Source: Clostridia bacterium
GTDB taxonomy: Bacteria; Bacillota_A; Clostridia; Oscillospirales; CAG-272
Direction: 5' to 3'
DNA length: 38,844 bases
NCBI GenBank assembly: GCA_017542695.1
Contig: JAFXWT010000316.1
Location: 1-38,844 of the forward strand
A program made the position numbers and the translations under genes. Shown here piece by piece: positions 1-9,302 of the stretch; the first letter of the stretch is position 1, and each line of letters begins with the position of its first letter. The notes beneath the pieces were generated by a model. The model was not told where the DNA came from. It ran no database searches and saw nothing but the letters and a program-made list of their open reading frames with translations.

Positions 1-2149
1 AGCTCGTCACAGCCGTCTCGTTTCCGGGATAGATATAGTCTGTTTTTGTCAGGACGTTGCCGCAAGAGTCGTATGTATATTCCGTACGGGAAAGCTCAGT
101 GCTGCCTATCGTCTTGACCGATGACGCTATCGCTTTACCGTTTTGTGTGAGGGTATTGGTTTCCGTTATTGTTATTGATTCATTTTGATAAGTCTTTTTT
201 GTAAGCGTAATGGAATAATCATTATCGTATGTATAATGAACCGAATGCTTTGAGGTTTGTCTTCCATTCGACATTGTGTTGTAAAATGACGTAACATTTC
301 CTCTGTTGTCGTAATTATACCTTTCAATTCCATATTTTGAAAGCGAGTTGTACGTTATTTTTGTCGGCAAAATGCCTTCATACTGATAAGTTGTTTCTTC
401 GATCAGAGTCGTTCCGATTTTCGCCTGTTCGGAGATCAGTCTTTCTTTTTCGTTATATTCGTATACTCGTTTTGCGGTATCTTCTGTAACGGTAACCGTA
501 AATGTATACGGATCATTTGACGGATACTGCTCATGAAGTGTTCTGTAGTAATACGCATTTCGCGCCGTGCCCGTATATGTATATGATTTATTGTTTTTAA
601 TCGTATTGCCGATGGTATCATATTTACCCGATACCACGGGATAACGCATTGAACCCTCTCCATACGGGGTACTTTTTTGAGTGTATGCAACAGTTGTGCT
701 GTCTCCGTCAGGCATTGATATTTCCGTAAGAAGTGCCCATGTCGTATTCAAATTTGTGCTGTTTCCGAGATAACTGAATGATGCAACAAAATCTGTATAA
801 GTGAAAGAATATGTTTCTCCTGCGCCATATGATACGGAATCGATTCTTTTGTTTTCATATCCTGTACCGCTGATTCCGATATCAACACTCTCGCCGGAGG
901 GAGATGTGACTGTAATTCCGGTTGAAGTCGTTGTTATATTTATGTTTCTTCCCGTCGCGTCATATATTCTCGAGATCATGCCTGACGATGAAAACTCGTA
1001 ATTCACCGCATTACCGAATCTGTCGACCTTATATGCGATCACGCCATCGCTGTCGAAATAATAATGTGTCCCATCTTTCAGCTTCACGTCATATTTAAGA
1101 GTTCTTGTTCCATATGTCGTGTTTATTTCCGTGACGGTAATATCATTTATTTCATGATTTTGAACAGTATAGTTTTTAAGCTGATATGACGATCCGTCAT
1201 CGAGCGTGAGAACAGAATATTCGTCTGTATTTGTTGTGTCGCCGCTTCCGATCGCAGAATCGAGTTTTTCTATAACGGGAATATTGAATCGCCACCCCGG
1301 CGCAAGACCGACCTCCGCTGACGACAGCGTCTTATCTCTGACATCTTCAACGGGATAATAGATATTCCCGCTGTCGATCAAAATATCAAGATATATATCA
1401 TATTCATCTTCACCTATCATGCCGGTAAAGTCAGGCATTTCGTTTTCAAAGTCAACATAGTCATCAATGAAGTCAAGATAGTCTGATTCGCTTGCAAAAT
1501 GGTGGTTTTCAATGTTGTCATAATATGTCTCAATGGTATATTCATCCACAATTCTGTCATATCTGTCGCCGGTTGTTGCGTAATACTCATTAGACGGCAC
1601 ATTTTCCCAATGTTTTTCTTTTGTTTCGCTGCTCGAGGAATCGTATAAAAGACTTATGCTCGCCTCGATCCCGCCTCTGCCGGTAAAGCTTGCAAGAGGG
1701 TATCCGACATTCAGCGACCCGCTCGATAAAGAAACACTCGACAAATTCGCCGTTGTCGCGCTGAATGCCGGATGTGCATATCTAAGATATGCCGCTGTAT
1801 TTACGTATCCGCTGCTGCGTAAGTTTTCGATTTGCGCTTTCAGCACTGTCGAGTGCGCTGTCGCCGCCATCTTATGCTCGCTGTTTATCGAGGAATTTGC
1901 ATCGAACGGCACAAGCGTTTCGTCCGCAATCGCTTCTTTAAGTTTGTCCTTGAACGAGCTGTCCGCTTCAAGCGGAACGATGCCTTCGATTTCAGATTCC
2001 GGCACCTCGTCCCACACTGCATCATCATCGAAAGAAACCGTATTGCCGTGATTTGTTTCAGACGCACCGATATACATCCCCGGTGTAAGCAAAACAAACA
2101 CTAAAGCGAGAAAAACTGATATCGCTTTTATCGTTGTTTCATTTTTCAT
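1..2149 (-). CDS. RHS/YD-repeat exported protein, N-terminal part (cut by window edge)
   Basis: The minus strand is open from ATG at 2149 to the window edge (about 716 residues, no stop seen). GGAGG lies 6 nt before the ATG. Residues 1-30 form a signal peptide (positive start, then hydrophobic AISVFLALVFVLLTPG). An acidic, Ser-rich region follows, then from about residue 300 onward repeated Tyr-rich stretches such as YDATGRNI, YNYDNRGNV and YTYDSCGNV, the hallmark of RHS/YD repeats. Such proteins are secreted or surface-bound shells, often with a variable C-terminal effector, which would lie beyond position 1. It is the last visible gene of the lipoprotein/ABC operon, 43 bp after the ATPase gene. 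Whether it carries a toxin tip or is a wall protein cannot be decided here. Confidence 0.82.
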   Translation of the reverse strand, partial: MKNETTIKAISVFLALVFVLLTPGMYIGASETNHGNTVSFDDDAVWDEVPESEIEGIVPLEADSSFKDKLKEAIADETLVPFDANSSINSEHKMAATAHSTVLKAQIENLRSSGYVNTAAYLRYAHPAFSATTANLSSVSLSSGSLNVGYPLASFTGRGGIEASISLLYDSSSSETKEKHWENVPSNEYYATTGDRYDRIVDEYTIETYYDNIENHHFASESDYLDFIDDYVDFENEMPDFTGMIGEDEYDIYLDILIDSGNIYYPVEDVRDKTLSSAEVGLAPGWRFNIPVIEKLDSAIGSGDTTNTDEYSVLTLDDGSSYQLKNYTVQNHEINDITVTEINTTYGTRTLKYDVKLKDGTHYYFDSDGVIAYKVDRFGNAVNYEFSSSGMISRIYDATGRNINITTTSTGITVTSPSGESVDIGISGTGYENKRIDSVSYGAGETYSFTYTDFVASFSYLGNSTNLNTTWALLTEISMPDGDSTTVAYTQKSTPYGEGSMRYPVVSGKYDTIGNTIKNNKSYTYTGTARNAYYYRTLHEQYPSNDPYTFTVTVTEDTAKRVYEYNEKERLISEQAKIGTTLIEETTYQYEGILPTKITYNSLSKYGIERYNYDNRGNVTSFYNTMSNGRQTSKHSVHYTYDNDYSITLTKKTYQNESITITETNTLTQNGKAIASSVKTIGSTELSRTEYTYDSCGNVLTKTDYIYPGNETAVTS

Positions 2150-2192
2150 AATGTCCTCCGTTTTTGATTTTTATTTTGTCATAATTTATTTT

Positions 2193-3065
2193 TTATACGC
2201 TTTCTTCTTTTCCAAAAACATACAAATAATAGTCTTCAAGCGTGGGTTTTGCTGCGGTGGCGTATTCGGAGATGTCTGCGTCGGAGAGCATTCGGAGCGT
2301 GACGGAGGCGTCGTTTTTCTGTATGCTCGTGATTCGCACGACTTTCTCGAACGCGGGGACCATATTCTCAGGAACGTCGGCTGTCCACACCTTGCCCTCC
2401 ATAGAAGCCATAAGTTCCTCGGGCTTTGCGATAGTCTGAATCTTTCCTTTTTTGAGTATGATCGCGTCCTTGGCGATGAACTCCACGTCGGAAACGACGT
2501 GCGTCGCGATGATGACGATCTTTTGCAGGGCTATCGACGAGATGTAGTTTCTGATCGAGATGCGCTGCTTCGGGTCGAGCCCTGCCGTCGGCTCGTCGAG
2601 GATGAGAATGTCGGGGTTGCCGAGCGTCGCCTGCGCGAGCGCCAAGCGCTGTTTCATACCGCCCGACATCGAGCGGATCTTGTGATTTGACACGTCGGAA
2701 AGTTCCACAGCTTCGAGCACAGCGGGTATCTGCTTTGCCGCAATGTCCTTCGGGATGCCTTTCAGCGATGACGTGTACCACAGAAATTCTTCCACGCCGA
2801 ACGCGGGATAAAGCCCCGGATACTGCGGCATGAAGCCGAGCCGCTCGCGGAAGCGCGCGCCCATTTTAGTTATGTCCTCGCCGTCGAAAGTGATAACGCC
2901 CTCGTCGGATTTGAGATTCTGCGTGATTATGTTCATCAGCGTCGACTTGCCCGAGCCGTTCGGGCCGAGGAGCGCGTAGATGCCGGGCGTGAGCCGCGCC
3001 GTAAACCCGACGAGCGCACGCGTCTTTCCGTATGATTTTGATACGTTGTTTATCTCAAGCTTCAT
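2193..3065 (-). CDS. ABC transporter ATP-binding protein
   Basis: Cytoplasmic ATPase of an ABC-2 type transporter. Seen: Walker A GPNGSGKST near residue 34, signature SGGMKQR, Walker B ILILDEPTAGLDP and H-loop ATH. The length (290 aa) is normal for this family. A GTG at 3074 is in frame, but the ATG at 3065 has GAGGTG 6 nt upstream and is the better start. The gene starts 5 bp after the permease stop, so the two are co-translated and very likely partners. The C-terminal 80 residues resemble the accessory domain of drug or lantibiotic-type exporters, but the substrate cannot be told from sequence. Confidence 0.93.
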   Translation of the reverse strand: MKLEINNVSKSYGKTRALVGFTARLTPGIYALLGPNGSGKSTLMNIITQNLKSDEGVITFDGEDITKMGARFRERLGFMPQYPGLYPAFGVEEFLWYTSSLKGIPKDIAAKQIPAVLEAVELSDVSNHKIRSMSGGMKQRLALAQATLGNPDILILDEPTAGLDPKQRISIRNYISSIALQKIVIIATHVVSDVEFIAKDAIILKKGKIQTIAKPEELMASMEGKVWTADVPENMVPAFEKVVRITSIQKNDASVTLRMLSDADISEYATAAKPTLEDYYLYVFGKEESV

Positions 3066-3070
3066 TGTTA

Positions 3071-5254
3071 TCACCTCACAAACAGATTTAAGAGAGAGAG
3101 TTTCTCAAATACCGATACGCCGAAGTAGTTCAGCACCGTCGGCGCGAACATGACAGCCGTCGGTATGACGAGCGAGGGGAAGATGTTTTTCGTTCCTCTC
3201 GATATCCCCGCCACGCCGAGCGCGAGCAGTACGTAGTATATCACGTTCCGCGTCGCTTCGAGGAAGAAGTGCGCCCCGACGGAGATATTCCCGCCGACGT
3301 TCGTTCCCTCGATGCTGATCGCCGTGTACGCGCCGCCGGGCAGTCCCGAGAAGTGAGAAGCGTAAATGAACTGCGTCGCCTCGAAGATTATCCCGAGTAT
3401 CGCCGCGACAGCGGCGACTATCCCGAGTTTGATGATGAGCACCTTCGCGCGCCCGTTCTTTTCGGAACGCTGTATCTGATAAAAGCCGCTGCGGTATTCA
3501 TAACTGAAAACGTCGGCAAAGAGCAGTATCACCGCCGCGCAAAGAAGATACGAGAGATTGACGCGCTTTAAGAATCTCCACCCGGTGTCGTCAAAGAAGG
3601 CGACTTTCTTTCCCGCGTCGTGCTGTTCTTTGAGGTATCTGCTGTGCGCGAGGATCTCGTTTACCACCGCCTGCTTGTTCTGCGCGACGAGGTATTCGTT
3701 CAGGTACTCGCCGTATTCGAGCATCGTGATCTCGCCGCTGCGGTATTTCTCCTGCATTGTGTTGTACTTTGCGACGATGGCGTTTATCTCGGCGGCAAGA
3801 TTTGTGAGGTATTCGTGCTTTTCTTCCGTCCACTCGCCTTCGAGCTCGGTCATGTATTCTGTGTAGAGGTTTTGCGCGTAGTCGCGCTTTACGTTGAACG
3901 CGCCGTTTGCAAAATACGCCGTCGCAATAACGAGAGCGACGATTATCACCGCCGTCACGGGTGTGAGCAGTTTTTTCAGTTCGTACCGCGCCGTCGTCGT
4001 GCCGAACGGGATGCGCGGGAGGTGTATTTTCTTTATGAAATCGAGTTTTATCGGCAGTTTCAGTTTCTTTTGCCCTATCGCGCCGCGCGAGAAGAGAAGC
4101 GTCCCGCCCGCCGCGCACGCTATTATGACTATCGAGTAGAGCACGAGCAGCGTCGGCAAGAGTTCCGCGCACGCGCCGAACAGTTTTACGCCCGACCAGA
4201 TCGAGATATATTTCGTGCCGTCGATGCTCCAGAAGAAGTTGACGTTGCGCGTTACGGAGTATTCGTTGAGAAAGTTGTACGTCCCAATGGCGTAGTTCAG
4301 TCCGATGAACACCGCGCCCGCGCCGAACGGGGCGATGTAGTCGTTGAAGAAGCACGCAATGACGATGATAACCGAAAGGAATGCAAATCCCGAAAACAGC
4401 CGCGCGAGCGTAATCAGCACCACGCCCTGACCTATCGAAAGGAAGAACGGCGAGAACATCATCGAGTCGACCATCTGGAGCGGCAGTCCCGCGCCGTAAA
4501 GTCCGACTTTCAGATAAATTGCCAAAAGCGACGTTACCGTGAACACCACGCACAGAAGTGCGCTCATCACGAGTCCCGCCGCTATTTTTGATAAAAACGT
4601 CTTCGCCCGCCCGTTTTTCGAGGCGCGAAGTATCATCAGCATTCCGCCGCTTTTCTCGGGGATCACCAGCATTATGCCGCAAAGGAGCAATGCCGCAAGG
4701 AGCGGCACGCAAAATCCGCTGTATGAGAAGAACACATCGTACCCGACGACGTTCTCCGACGGAAATTCGAGTTTGTCGAGTTCGTCATACGACGCGAGGA
4801 GTTTCAGTTGATACTGCCACTCGAACATCGACTCGTTATATCCCATATACTCGTATTCCGTCAGGTGTCCGTTCGCCACTCTGCGCGCATTTTTCAGCGC
4901 CTTTTTGTACGTGTCGGTGAGTTTCTGTATCGCCAAAAAGTCCGAGCGGAAGAACTGATAGTCGTTCTCCGTGTAGACGTTGTCAGGGTACGGGAGCGGC
5001 TCGGCGTCCTGATTCCGCTTGCTCTGCACCGCCGCGTTATACGCGGCGTTAAATTCCTCGATATACTTGTCCATCCCCTCGGGATCGGCTTTGTATATCT
5101 CCATAAATTCGCTCAGCTGCTTTTCACTTGCAACCTTTTCCGCCGGTATCTCGCCCAGCAATAGCCACACGTTCACGGCGAGCAATACCGCAAGCAAGAT
5201 CAAAAGGATCTTGCTCTTGAACAGTTTTGAAAGTTCATAATAGATGAGTTTCAT
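3071..5254 (-). CDS. ABC-2 family permease, two fused halves
   Basis: Membrane subunit for the adjacent ATPase (727 aa). Residues 1-35 and about 428-455 each contain a start-like sequence (MKLIYYELSKLFKS and ARYELKKLLTP) followed by one membrane helix, a long soluble Lys/Glu/Tyr-rich extracellular segment, and then a block of five or six membrane helices. This indicates an internal tandem duplication, so one polypeptide may supply both halves of the pore. It begins 4 bp after the upstream lipoprotein stop and ends 5 bp before the ATPase ATG. The length is about twice that of a usual ABC-2 permease. Substrate unknown. Confidence 0.88.
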   Translation of the reverse strand: MKLIYYELSKLFKSKILLILLAVLLAVNVWLLLGEIPAEKVASEKQLSEFMEIYKADPEGMDKYIEEFNAAYNAAVQSKRNQDAEPLPYPDNVYTENDYQFFRSDFLAIQKLTDTYKKALKNARRVANGHLTEYEYMGYNESMFEWQYQLKLLASYDELDKLEFPSENVVGYDVFFSYSGFCVPLLAALLLCGIMLVIPEKSGGMLMILRASKNGRAKTFLSKIAAGLVMSALLCVVFTVTSLLAIYLKVGLYGAGLPLQMVDSMMFSPFFLSIGQGVVLITLARLFSGFAFLSVIIVIACFFNDYIAPFGAGAVFIGLNYAIGTYNFLNEYSVTRNVNFFWSIDGTKYISIWSGVKLFGACAELLPTLLVLYSIVIIACAAGGTLLFSRGAIGQKKLKLPIKLDFIKKIHLPRIPFGTTTARYELKKLLTPVTAVIIVALVIATAYFANGAFNVKRDYAQNLYTEYMTELEGEWTEEKHEYLTNLAAEINAIVAKYNTMQEKYRSGEITMLEYGEYLNEYLVAQNKQAVVNEILAHSRYLKEQHDAGKKVAFFDDTGWRFLKRVNLSYLLCAAVILLFADVFSYEYRSGFYQIQRSEKNGRAKVLIIKLGIVAAVAAILGIIFEATQFIYASHFSGLPGGAYTAISIEGTNVGGNISVGAHFFLEATRNVIYYVLLALGVAGISRGTKNIFPSLVIPTAVMFAPTVLNYFGVSVFEKLSLLNLFVR

Positions 5255-5258
5255 TAGA

Positions 5259-6503
5259 TTATGACAAAACTTTAAGGCACTCGATCAGTTCCGCGTCGTC
5301 GGCGCAGTTGCCGACAATCTTGGGGTTTATAAGATTCCCGCTTTCGTCAAGGTCGAAGTAAATCGATATCGGTCCTCGTTGAGAGTTCATATTATTGCCG
5401 TTAGCGTCGTATATCGAGCCCGTGTAGATAACGGCGCCGCCGTCAACGAAATTAAGTGTTTCAATAGGCGAAATAAAATCAAGCGCCAAACTGATCTCAC
5501 CGTTTTGTGAAGCGCGATACAGTTTGCATTCTCTGACCTCAACGTCTCGGTAATCGTCAAGGCGAGCGTCGTATTTTTTGCCGACTACTTTACTTTCGGT
5601 TGAAGTAAAATATATATATCCGTTATGGACCGCAAGAACCTGTGAACCGTCAATTATAGGGTCGTCGCTTATGAGTTTTTTCTCGTCAGTCAAAGGATCG
5701 AGCGCAAAAAGACCTTCGGGTATTCTCCCGTAAAAATACTTTCCGTCAAACACACCCATACTGACTCCGCTCGACGAGGGGTCTATCGGATTATTGACTA
5801 TATGCCTGTTCTCAAAATCAAAATCCGTCGTAACATATTGCAGTTCATTGTTCTCGGTAAGGATTTTTGCGAATATGTAAGTGTCGGTAGGCTCATATCC
5901 GATTATCCATTCGTTTTCCGAGGATATTGCCTCAAGTTTTCTTTTCGACGTGTCGTATCGCATCAACTGTGTATGCCCTGTTTTATCGTTTTTGTAAAGG
6001 AAAAACAAGTAATTATCAGTACACCTCATCCAACGGATATAACTCCCGGATTCTCTTTCTTGTATATCTCCGATTTCTCCGAGGGAACAGTCGAGTCTCA
6101 GATCGGATGCGTCAAAAGACGTTGAATAAATCTTTTGCCCCCGCGCCATATACACGCGGTTTTCTTTTTTTGAATATTCGACGATTCCCGCTTTCGGGCT
6201 TGGGTTAAACAAGCGATAGATGCACGTTGTTTCCTGTAACGAATGAGAACAAAGCGGGTCAAAACAGAATTTTTCGCTCGCGCCGTCGGCTTTCGAGTAG
6301 TACCACATTCCGCCGAATCTGACGAACAATATGCGCGACGGCATTTCGATGGCGCCGTGATACGTTTCACTTCCGATGATCTTTTCCTGCATTTTCGGCG
6401 GCTCTTTTTTCGGCTCTGCGCCACACGAAACAAGCATAAAAAACGTAAAAACGATCATCATGACGGAGACTATCCTCTTCATATAATCACTCATTCCTTT
6501 CAT
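5259..6503 (-). CDS. Lipoprotein, beta-propeller-like (DUF5050-type)
   Basis: Lipoprotein of 414 aa. Starting at ATG 6503 or the in-frame ATGs at 6494 or 6482, the N-terminus carries a hydrophobic stretch ending in lipobox LVSC (MIVFTFFMLVSC), so it should be anchored outside the membrane. The rest is a series of short beta-rich repeats with Tyr/Phe pairs such as YIYFTSTES, YFYGR and LYRASQNG, typical of DUF5050-like propellers. It starts 1 bp after the stop of the upstream lipoprotein gene and ends 4 bp before the permease. It may be an extracytoplasmic sensor or accessory of the ABC exporter; this is inferred from context only. Confidence 0.75.
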   Translation of the reverse strand: MKGMSDYMKRIVSVMMIVFTFFMLVSCGAEPKKEPPKMQEKIIGSETYHGAIEMPSRILFVRFGGMWYYSKADGASEKFCFDPLCSHSLQETTCIYRLFNPSPKAGIVEYSKKENRVYMARGQKIYSTSFDASDLRLDCSLGEIGDIQERESGSYIRWMRCTDNYLFFLYKNDKTGHTQLMRYDTSKRKLEAISSENEWIIGYEPTDTYIFAKILTENNELQYVTTDFDFENRHIVNNPIDPSSSGVSMGVFDGKYFYGRIPEGLFALDPLTDEKKLISDDPIIDGSQVLAVHNGYIYFTSTESKVVGKKYDARLDDYRDVEVRECKLYRASQNGEISLALDFISPIETLNFVDGGAVIYTGSIYDANGNNMNSQRGPISIYFDLDESGNLINPKIVGNCADDAELIECLKVLS

Positions 6504-6504
6504 T

Positions 6505-8139
6505 CTATCCCCATTTCATTTGATCCGTCAGTATCGCTTCTATGGCAGATGGCTGCAATCTTCCCGTTTTATCAACTTTTGGTATTTCAAGCCCGTTTTC
6601 AATAATAAACTCTATTATGTCATCATCTCTGCCTTCATTATAAAGGGTTTTTTCGGAAACACTCGATGAATTCGTTTTTGACGATATGTCATATCCGCAG
6701 TTAAAATCGGGATAAGCATACGTCAAATGACTATATTGTTTAGTGCTGTCGATCAAGAACAAACTCGTCGGTGAAAGAGTGTTTCCGTTATGGAGTTCGT
6801 CGAGGTCTGTTTCAAGGCGTATCAGCACATCGCCGATCTCGTACCGCTGCTGCCCGTAATACGGATGCGCAGGAGATCCGTATGCTTTCATTATGTAAAC
6901 CTTTTTGTTGTGAAATCTTGACGGGGTTATCAAAGCATTCAATTCGTGTTCCAGATCGGCATAGACGTAATAATACGAATAGACAATTCCGTCCTCTCCG
7001 ATCTCCTCTCCGATGTACCCCGCGATACAAACGTAAATGATATCGTATGTCGAACCGTATTTTACGTGGTCGAGAATATTGCCGCGTTTTTTCAGTATAT
7101 ACGGGTTGTCGGCGGTTTTTCTCAGCCGTGTCGGAAGTTCCGCAAAACTCTCAAACGGCACTTGCTCCCTGATACACGTATATTCCCCTATCGGCTCTAT
7201 GTCTTTGATATTGAAAACCTCATAATTTGAAAGCTCGTCTACGTATTCGTCGAGCTTGCACTTGTATCCGTAAGTCGGAGCTTTTATGCCGTGCTGCTTC
7301 ATATAACTGATGACGTCGTCGTCTTCACCCGGGCGATACACGAGGTTTTCCGTTTCGTCTGTAATTTTTTCCGCACAGTTAAGATGCGTGAACTCAATAA
7401 GCCGCAAATGGTTATATACATACGTTTCGTCATCACGCTCCTCAAGACGCAAAACAATGTTTGAAGTCATCATTATCCCGAGTTTTTCGTTTTTGTACGT
7501 TTGTGTCTCATCAAGCACGAGATATTTTCTTCCGATCTCAAGTCGCTCATACCCGCAGTACAGCGATTCGGGAGCCGTGTAAGCCATTTTATAAACGGTA
7601 TCGTCGATACACCCCTCGCCGTATCTTTCAACATTGACGTAGTAAACGTTGTAAGTAAAACGTCCGATTTCTTGCGCGCCGCCATATCCGAGCACTGTAA
7701 CAATAAGAAAGTTCGTTTTCGGATTTCCTTTGTTTATATGAGACACTCCTCTTTCCGTGGAATTCGGATCGTTTTTATTGATGCGCCAACTTTTATTGTA
7801 TTCCGTGAATCCCGCGAATTTGATTTGCTTACGCAAATTTGTATAATCGCCGACCGGCGCGAGCGTCAGCGGGTCTATCGTCGACGCGGGAGTTGAGGTG
7901 GTCGCGACTGTTCCCTCCGTGCCGACCGTCTCGGCGGTTTCCGACGGCACAGATGCTATAGTTGACATTGTCGTGGAAGATACTGTTGACACAGTTGTCA
8001 TTTCAATCACATTACTATCCACAGTGGCGACAGATGTCGCCACTGTGGATGTTATCTCCGGAAGTGTTTTGACATTATTACATGATACAAGCATGATAAT
8101 GCCTGTTAGAATAACCACAAAAGCAACTTTTTTTTTCAT
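6505..8139 (-). CDS. Lipoprotein with two repeated domains
   Basis: Unrecognised 544 aa lipoprotein. ATG 8139 is chosen because GAGGAG lies 8 nt upstream; an in-frame TTG at 8154 overlaps that site. Residues 1-21 give a lipobox IMLVSCNN. A low-complexity Ser/Thr/Val/Ala linker follows to about residue 90, as in proteins spanning the cell wall. Two similar domains then begin at VGDYTNLRKQIKFAGF and IGEYTCIREQVPFESF, each with a Tyr-rich beta stretch and an EIG(R/D) motif, indicating internal duplication. It is the first gene of the tight ABC operon. Function unknown. Confidence 0.72.
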   Translation of the reverse strand: MKKKVAFVVILTGIIMLVSCNNVKTLPEITSTVATSVATVDSNVIEMTTVSTVSSTTMSTIASVPSETAETVGTEGTVATTSTPASTIDPLTLAPVGDYTNLRKQIKFAGFTEYNKSWRINKNDPNSTERGVSHINKGNPKTNFLIVTVLGYGGAQEIGRFTYNVYYVNVERYGEGCIDDTVYKMAYTAPESLYCGYERLEIGRKYLVLDETQTYKNEKLGIMMTSNIVLRLEERDDETYVYNHLRLIEFTHLNCAEKITDETENLVYRPGEDDDVISYMKQHGIKAPTYGYKCKLDEYVDELSNYEVFNIKDIEPIGEYTCIREQVPFESFAELPTRLRKTADNPYILKKRGNILDHVKYGSTYDIIYVCIAGYIGEEIGEDGIVYSYYYVYADLEHELNALITPSRFHNKKVYIMKAYGSPAHPYYGQQRYEIGDVLIRLETDLDELHNGNTLSPTSLFLIDSTKQYSHLTYAYPDFNCGYDISSKTNSSSVSEKTLYNEGRDDDIIEFIIENGLEIPKVDKTGRLQPSAIEAILTDQMKWG

Positions 8140-8173
8140 AAACGATCTCCTCAAAAAACGGACGATTTAGATT
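8138..8173. repeat. Left arm of a 36-37 bp inverted repeat
   Basis: This segment contains AAAAAACGGACGATTT plus outer ATAAACGAT and inner GATT. All three blocks recur inverted at 8677-8713 in the same order, with one single-base indel and a few mismatches between the outer blocks. On the minus strand this arm is the 5' leader and ribosome binding site of the lipoprotein gene at 8139. The two arms enclose a single small secreted gene. Confidence 0.75.
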
Positions 8174-8202
8174 AATCAGTCGTCATGAATTGTGTTGTGT
8201 TT

Positions 8203-8640
8203 TTATGCATGCAAGTCAAAGTCAATAACATAATTTCCGTTCTTATAGCAATCGAAATAAGAGTCAGCATATATGCCTGTATGTCCGTCAAAATCTATAT
8301 ATGTATCTCCATATCCAGGGTTGCCCATCCAACCATAGCCGTCGTCAGAATCAAAAAGATCGCAATCGTTACATGCAACCATGGAACTGATTGCAATTCT
8401 GAAATAATCATATACATTATCATTTGATCCGCTCCCACCGGCTGAAGATGATGTTGTACCTAAATATAACGATGCGCTATAGTATGAACCATCAATAGTT
8501 GCCGAATCAGAATCGGAACTTCTTGCAATACCGTTCCCGTTTGAAAAACCTGCAAAAATGGAAATCGAGGCGCTCATAATCATTATCAACATTGCGAGCA
8601 ATATCGATATTATTCTTTTTATTCTTTTCATTCTTTTCAT
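8203..8640 (-). CDS. Small secreted protein, unknown
   Basis: Unrecognised protein of 145 aa. ATG 8640 has AAAGGAG 6 nt upstream and is preferred over an in-frame start at 8682. The N-terminus is Lys/Arg-rich (MKRMKRIKR) followed by a hydrophobic helix and a likely signal peptidase site near SIFAG. The mature part is Gly/Ser/Asp/Tyr-rich with three Cys residues (CNDC and FDCYKN) and repeated Asp-rich turns. No domain is recognised. The gene lies wholly between the two arms of the inverted repeat at 8138-8173 and 8677-8713. Confidence 0.6.
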   Translation of the reverse strand: MKRMKRIKRIISILLAMLIMIMSASISIFAGFSNGNGIARSSDSDSATIDGSYYSASLYLGTTSSSAGGSGSNDNVYDYFRIAISSMVACNDCDLFDSDDGYGWMGNPGYGDTYIDFDGHTGIYADSYFDCYKNGNYVIDFDLHA

Positions 8641-8676
8641 ATTGTACTCCTTTTTATTTGTTGTATTCTTTGCACA

Positions 8677-8713
8677 AATCAAAATCGTCCGTTTTTTAAG
8701 TGAAATCGTTTAT
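8677..8713. repeat. Right arm of the 36-37 bp inverted repeat
   Basis: This is the reverse complement of 8138-8173, including the perfect 16-mer AAATCGTCCGTTTTTT and the outer ATCGTTTAT. It lies between two secreted-protein genes. The distance between arms is about 500 bp, which would suit a small non-autonomous element or an inverted duplication of a leader. Confidence 0.75.
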
Positions 8714-8738
8714 CTACGGTACGTTAACGACAGCAGAA

Positions 8739-9191
8739 TCAATACGTATCTTGAATGGTATCATTAAAAGAATCGGTTGAGTTGCCTGTTCCGTAAATAT
8801 CAACTGTAATTATTGCTCTATAAGTCCCAGTGCTGTCAAGTTGATGATCAAGCGTAATATAATCATTGAGATTATATGAGTCAACAACCCACTGATTGTT
8901 TGCGTTCACTGCAACATCCGTCCAAATAAACAGAAAAACTTGTTTCTGAATTTTGGCAGTAATATGCGCATATGTAAATGTATTGGGATTTCCTGAATAA
9001 TCCACTGTCACTTCTGCTAACCCAGTATTTGATATTTCAAAATTTATACCGCATTCATAGCAGTTTTCAAGCGGCAAATCAATTATTTCGTCTTCTCTTG
9101 GTTCAACTTCTGCTGCATTGATCTGAATAAAACATGAGCAAATAAGGCATACAAATAAGATAATCGCGAGTATTTTTGTTGTTTTTTTCAT
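8739..9191 (-). CDS. Small secreted protein, beta-rich, unknown
   Basis: Unrecognised exported protein of 150 aa. The ATG has a GAGGT ribosome site about 10 nt upstream. Residues 1-27 form a signal peptide (KKTTKILAIILFVCLICSCF then AA). The Cys at the end of the hydrophobic stretch (ICSC) makes a lipobox possible but not convincing. The mature part has a CYEC motif near residue 40 and alternating hydrophobic beta strands. It lies downstream of the sigma factor and DUF4367 pair, beyond a terminator, so it has its own promoter or arises by read-through. Confidence 0.6.
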   Translation of the reverse strand: MKKTTKILAIILFVCLICSCFIQINAAEVEPREDEIIDLPLENCYECGINFEISNTGLAEVTVDYSGNPNTFTYAHITAKIQKQVFLFIWTDVAVNANNQWVVDSYNLNDYITLDHQLDSTGTYRAIITVDIYGTGNSTDSFNDTIQDTY

Positions 9192-9272
9192 GGCTTTTTT
9201 ACCTCTTTTAGTATTATTTTGAAATTGCTTTCATATGTATAGATAAGATTTTTTGAAAAAATTATGAAAAAT

Positions 9273-9297
9273 AAAGGCGTTTTAATCAAACGCCTTT
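9273..9297 (-). terminator. Rho-independent terminator after the DUF4367 gene
   Basis: AAAGGCGTTT and AAACGCCTTT pair perfectly over 10 bp with a 5 nt loop, and the minus-strand transcript then reads ATTTTTC. It lies 6 bp after the gene's stop. The plus-strand copy also ends in T-rich sequence, so it may work both ways. Confidence 0.8.
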
Positions 9298-9302
9298 ACT
9301 TT

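Noticed and set aside
3620..4591. Long plus-strand frame opposite the permease
   Set aside because: Arg/Glu-rich composition typical of the mirror frame of a GC-rich membrane protein; no ribosome site.
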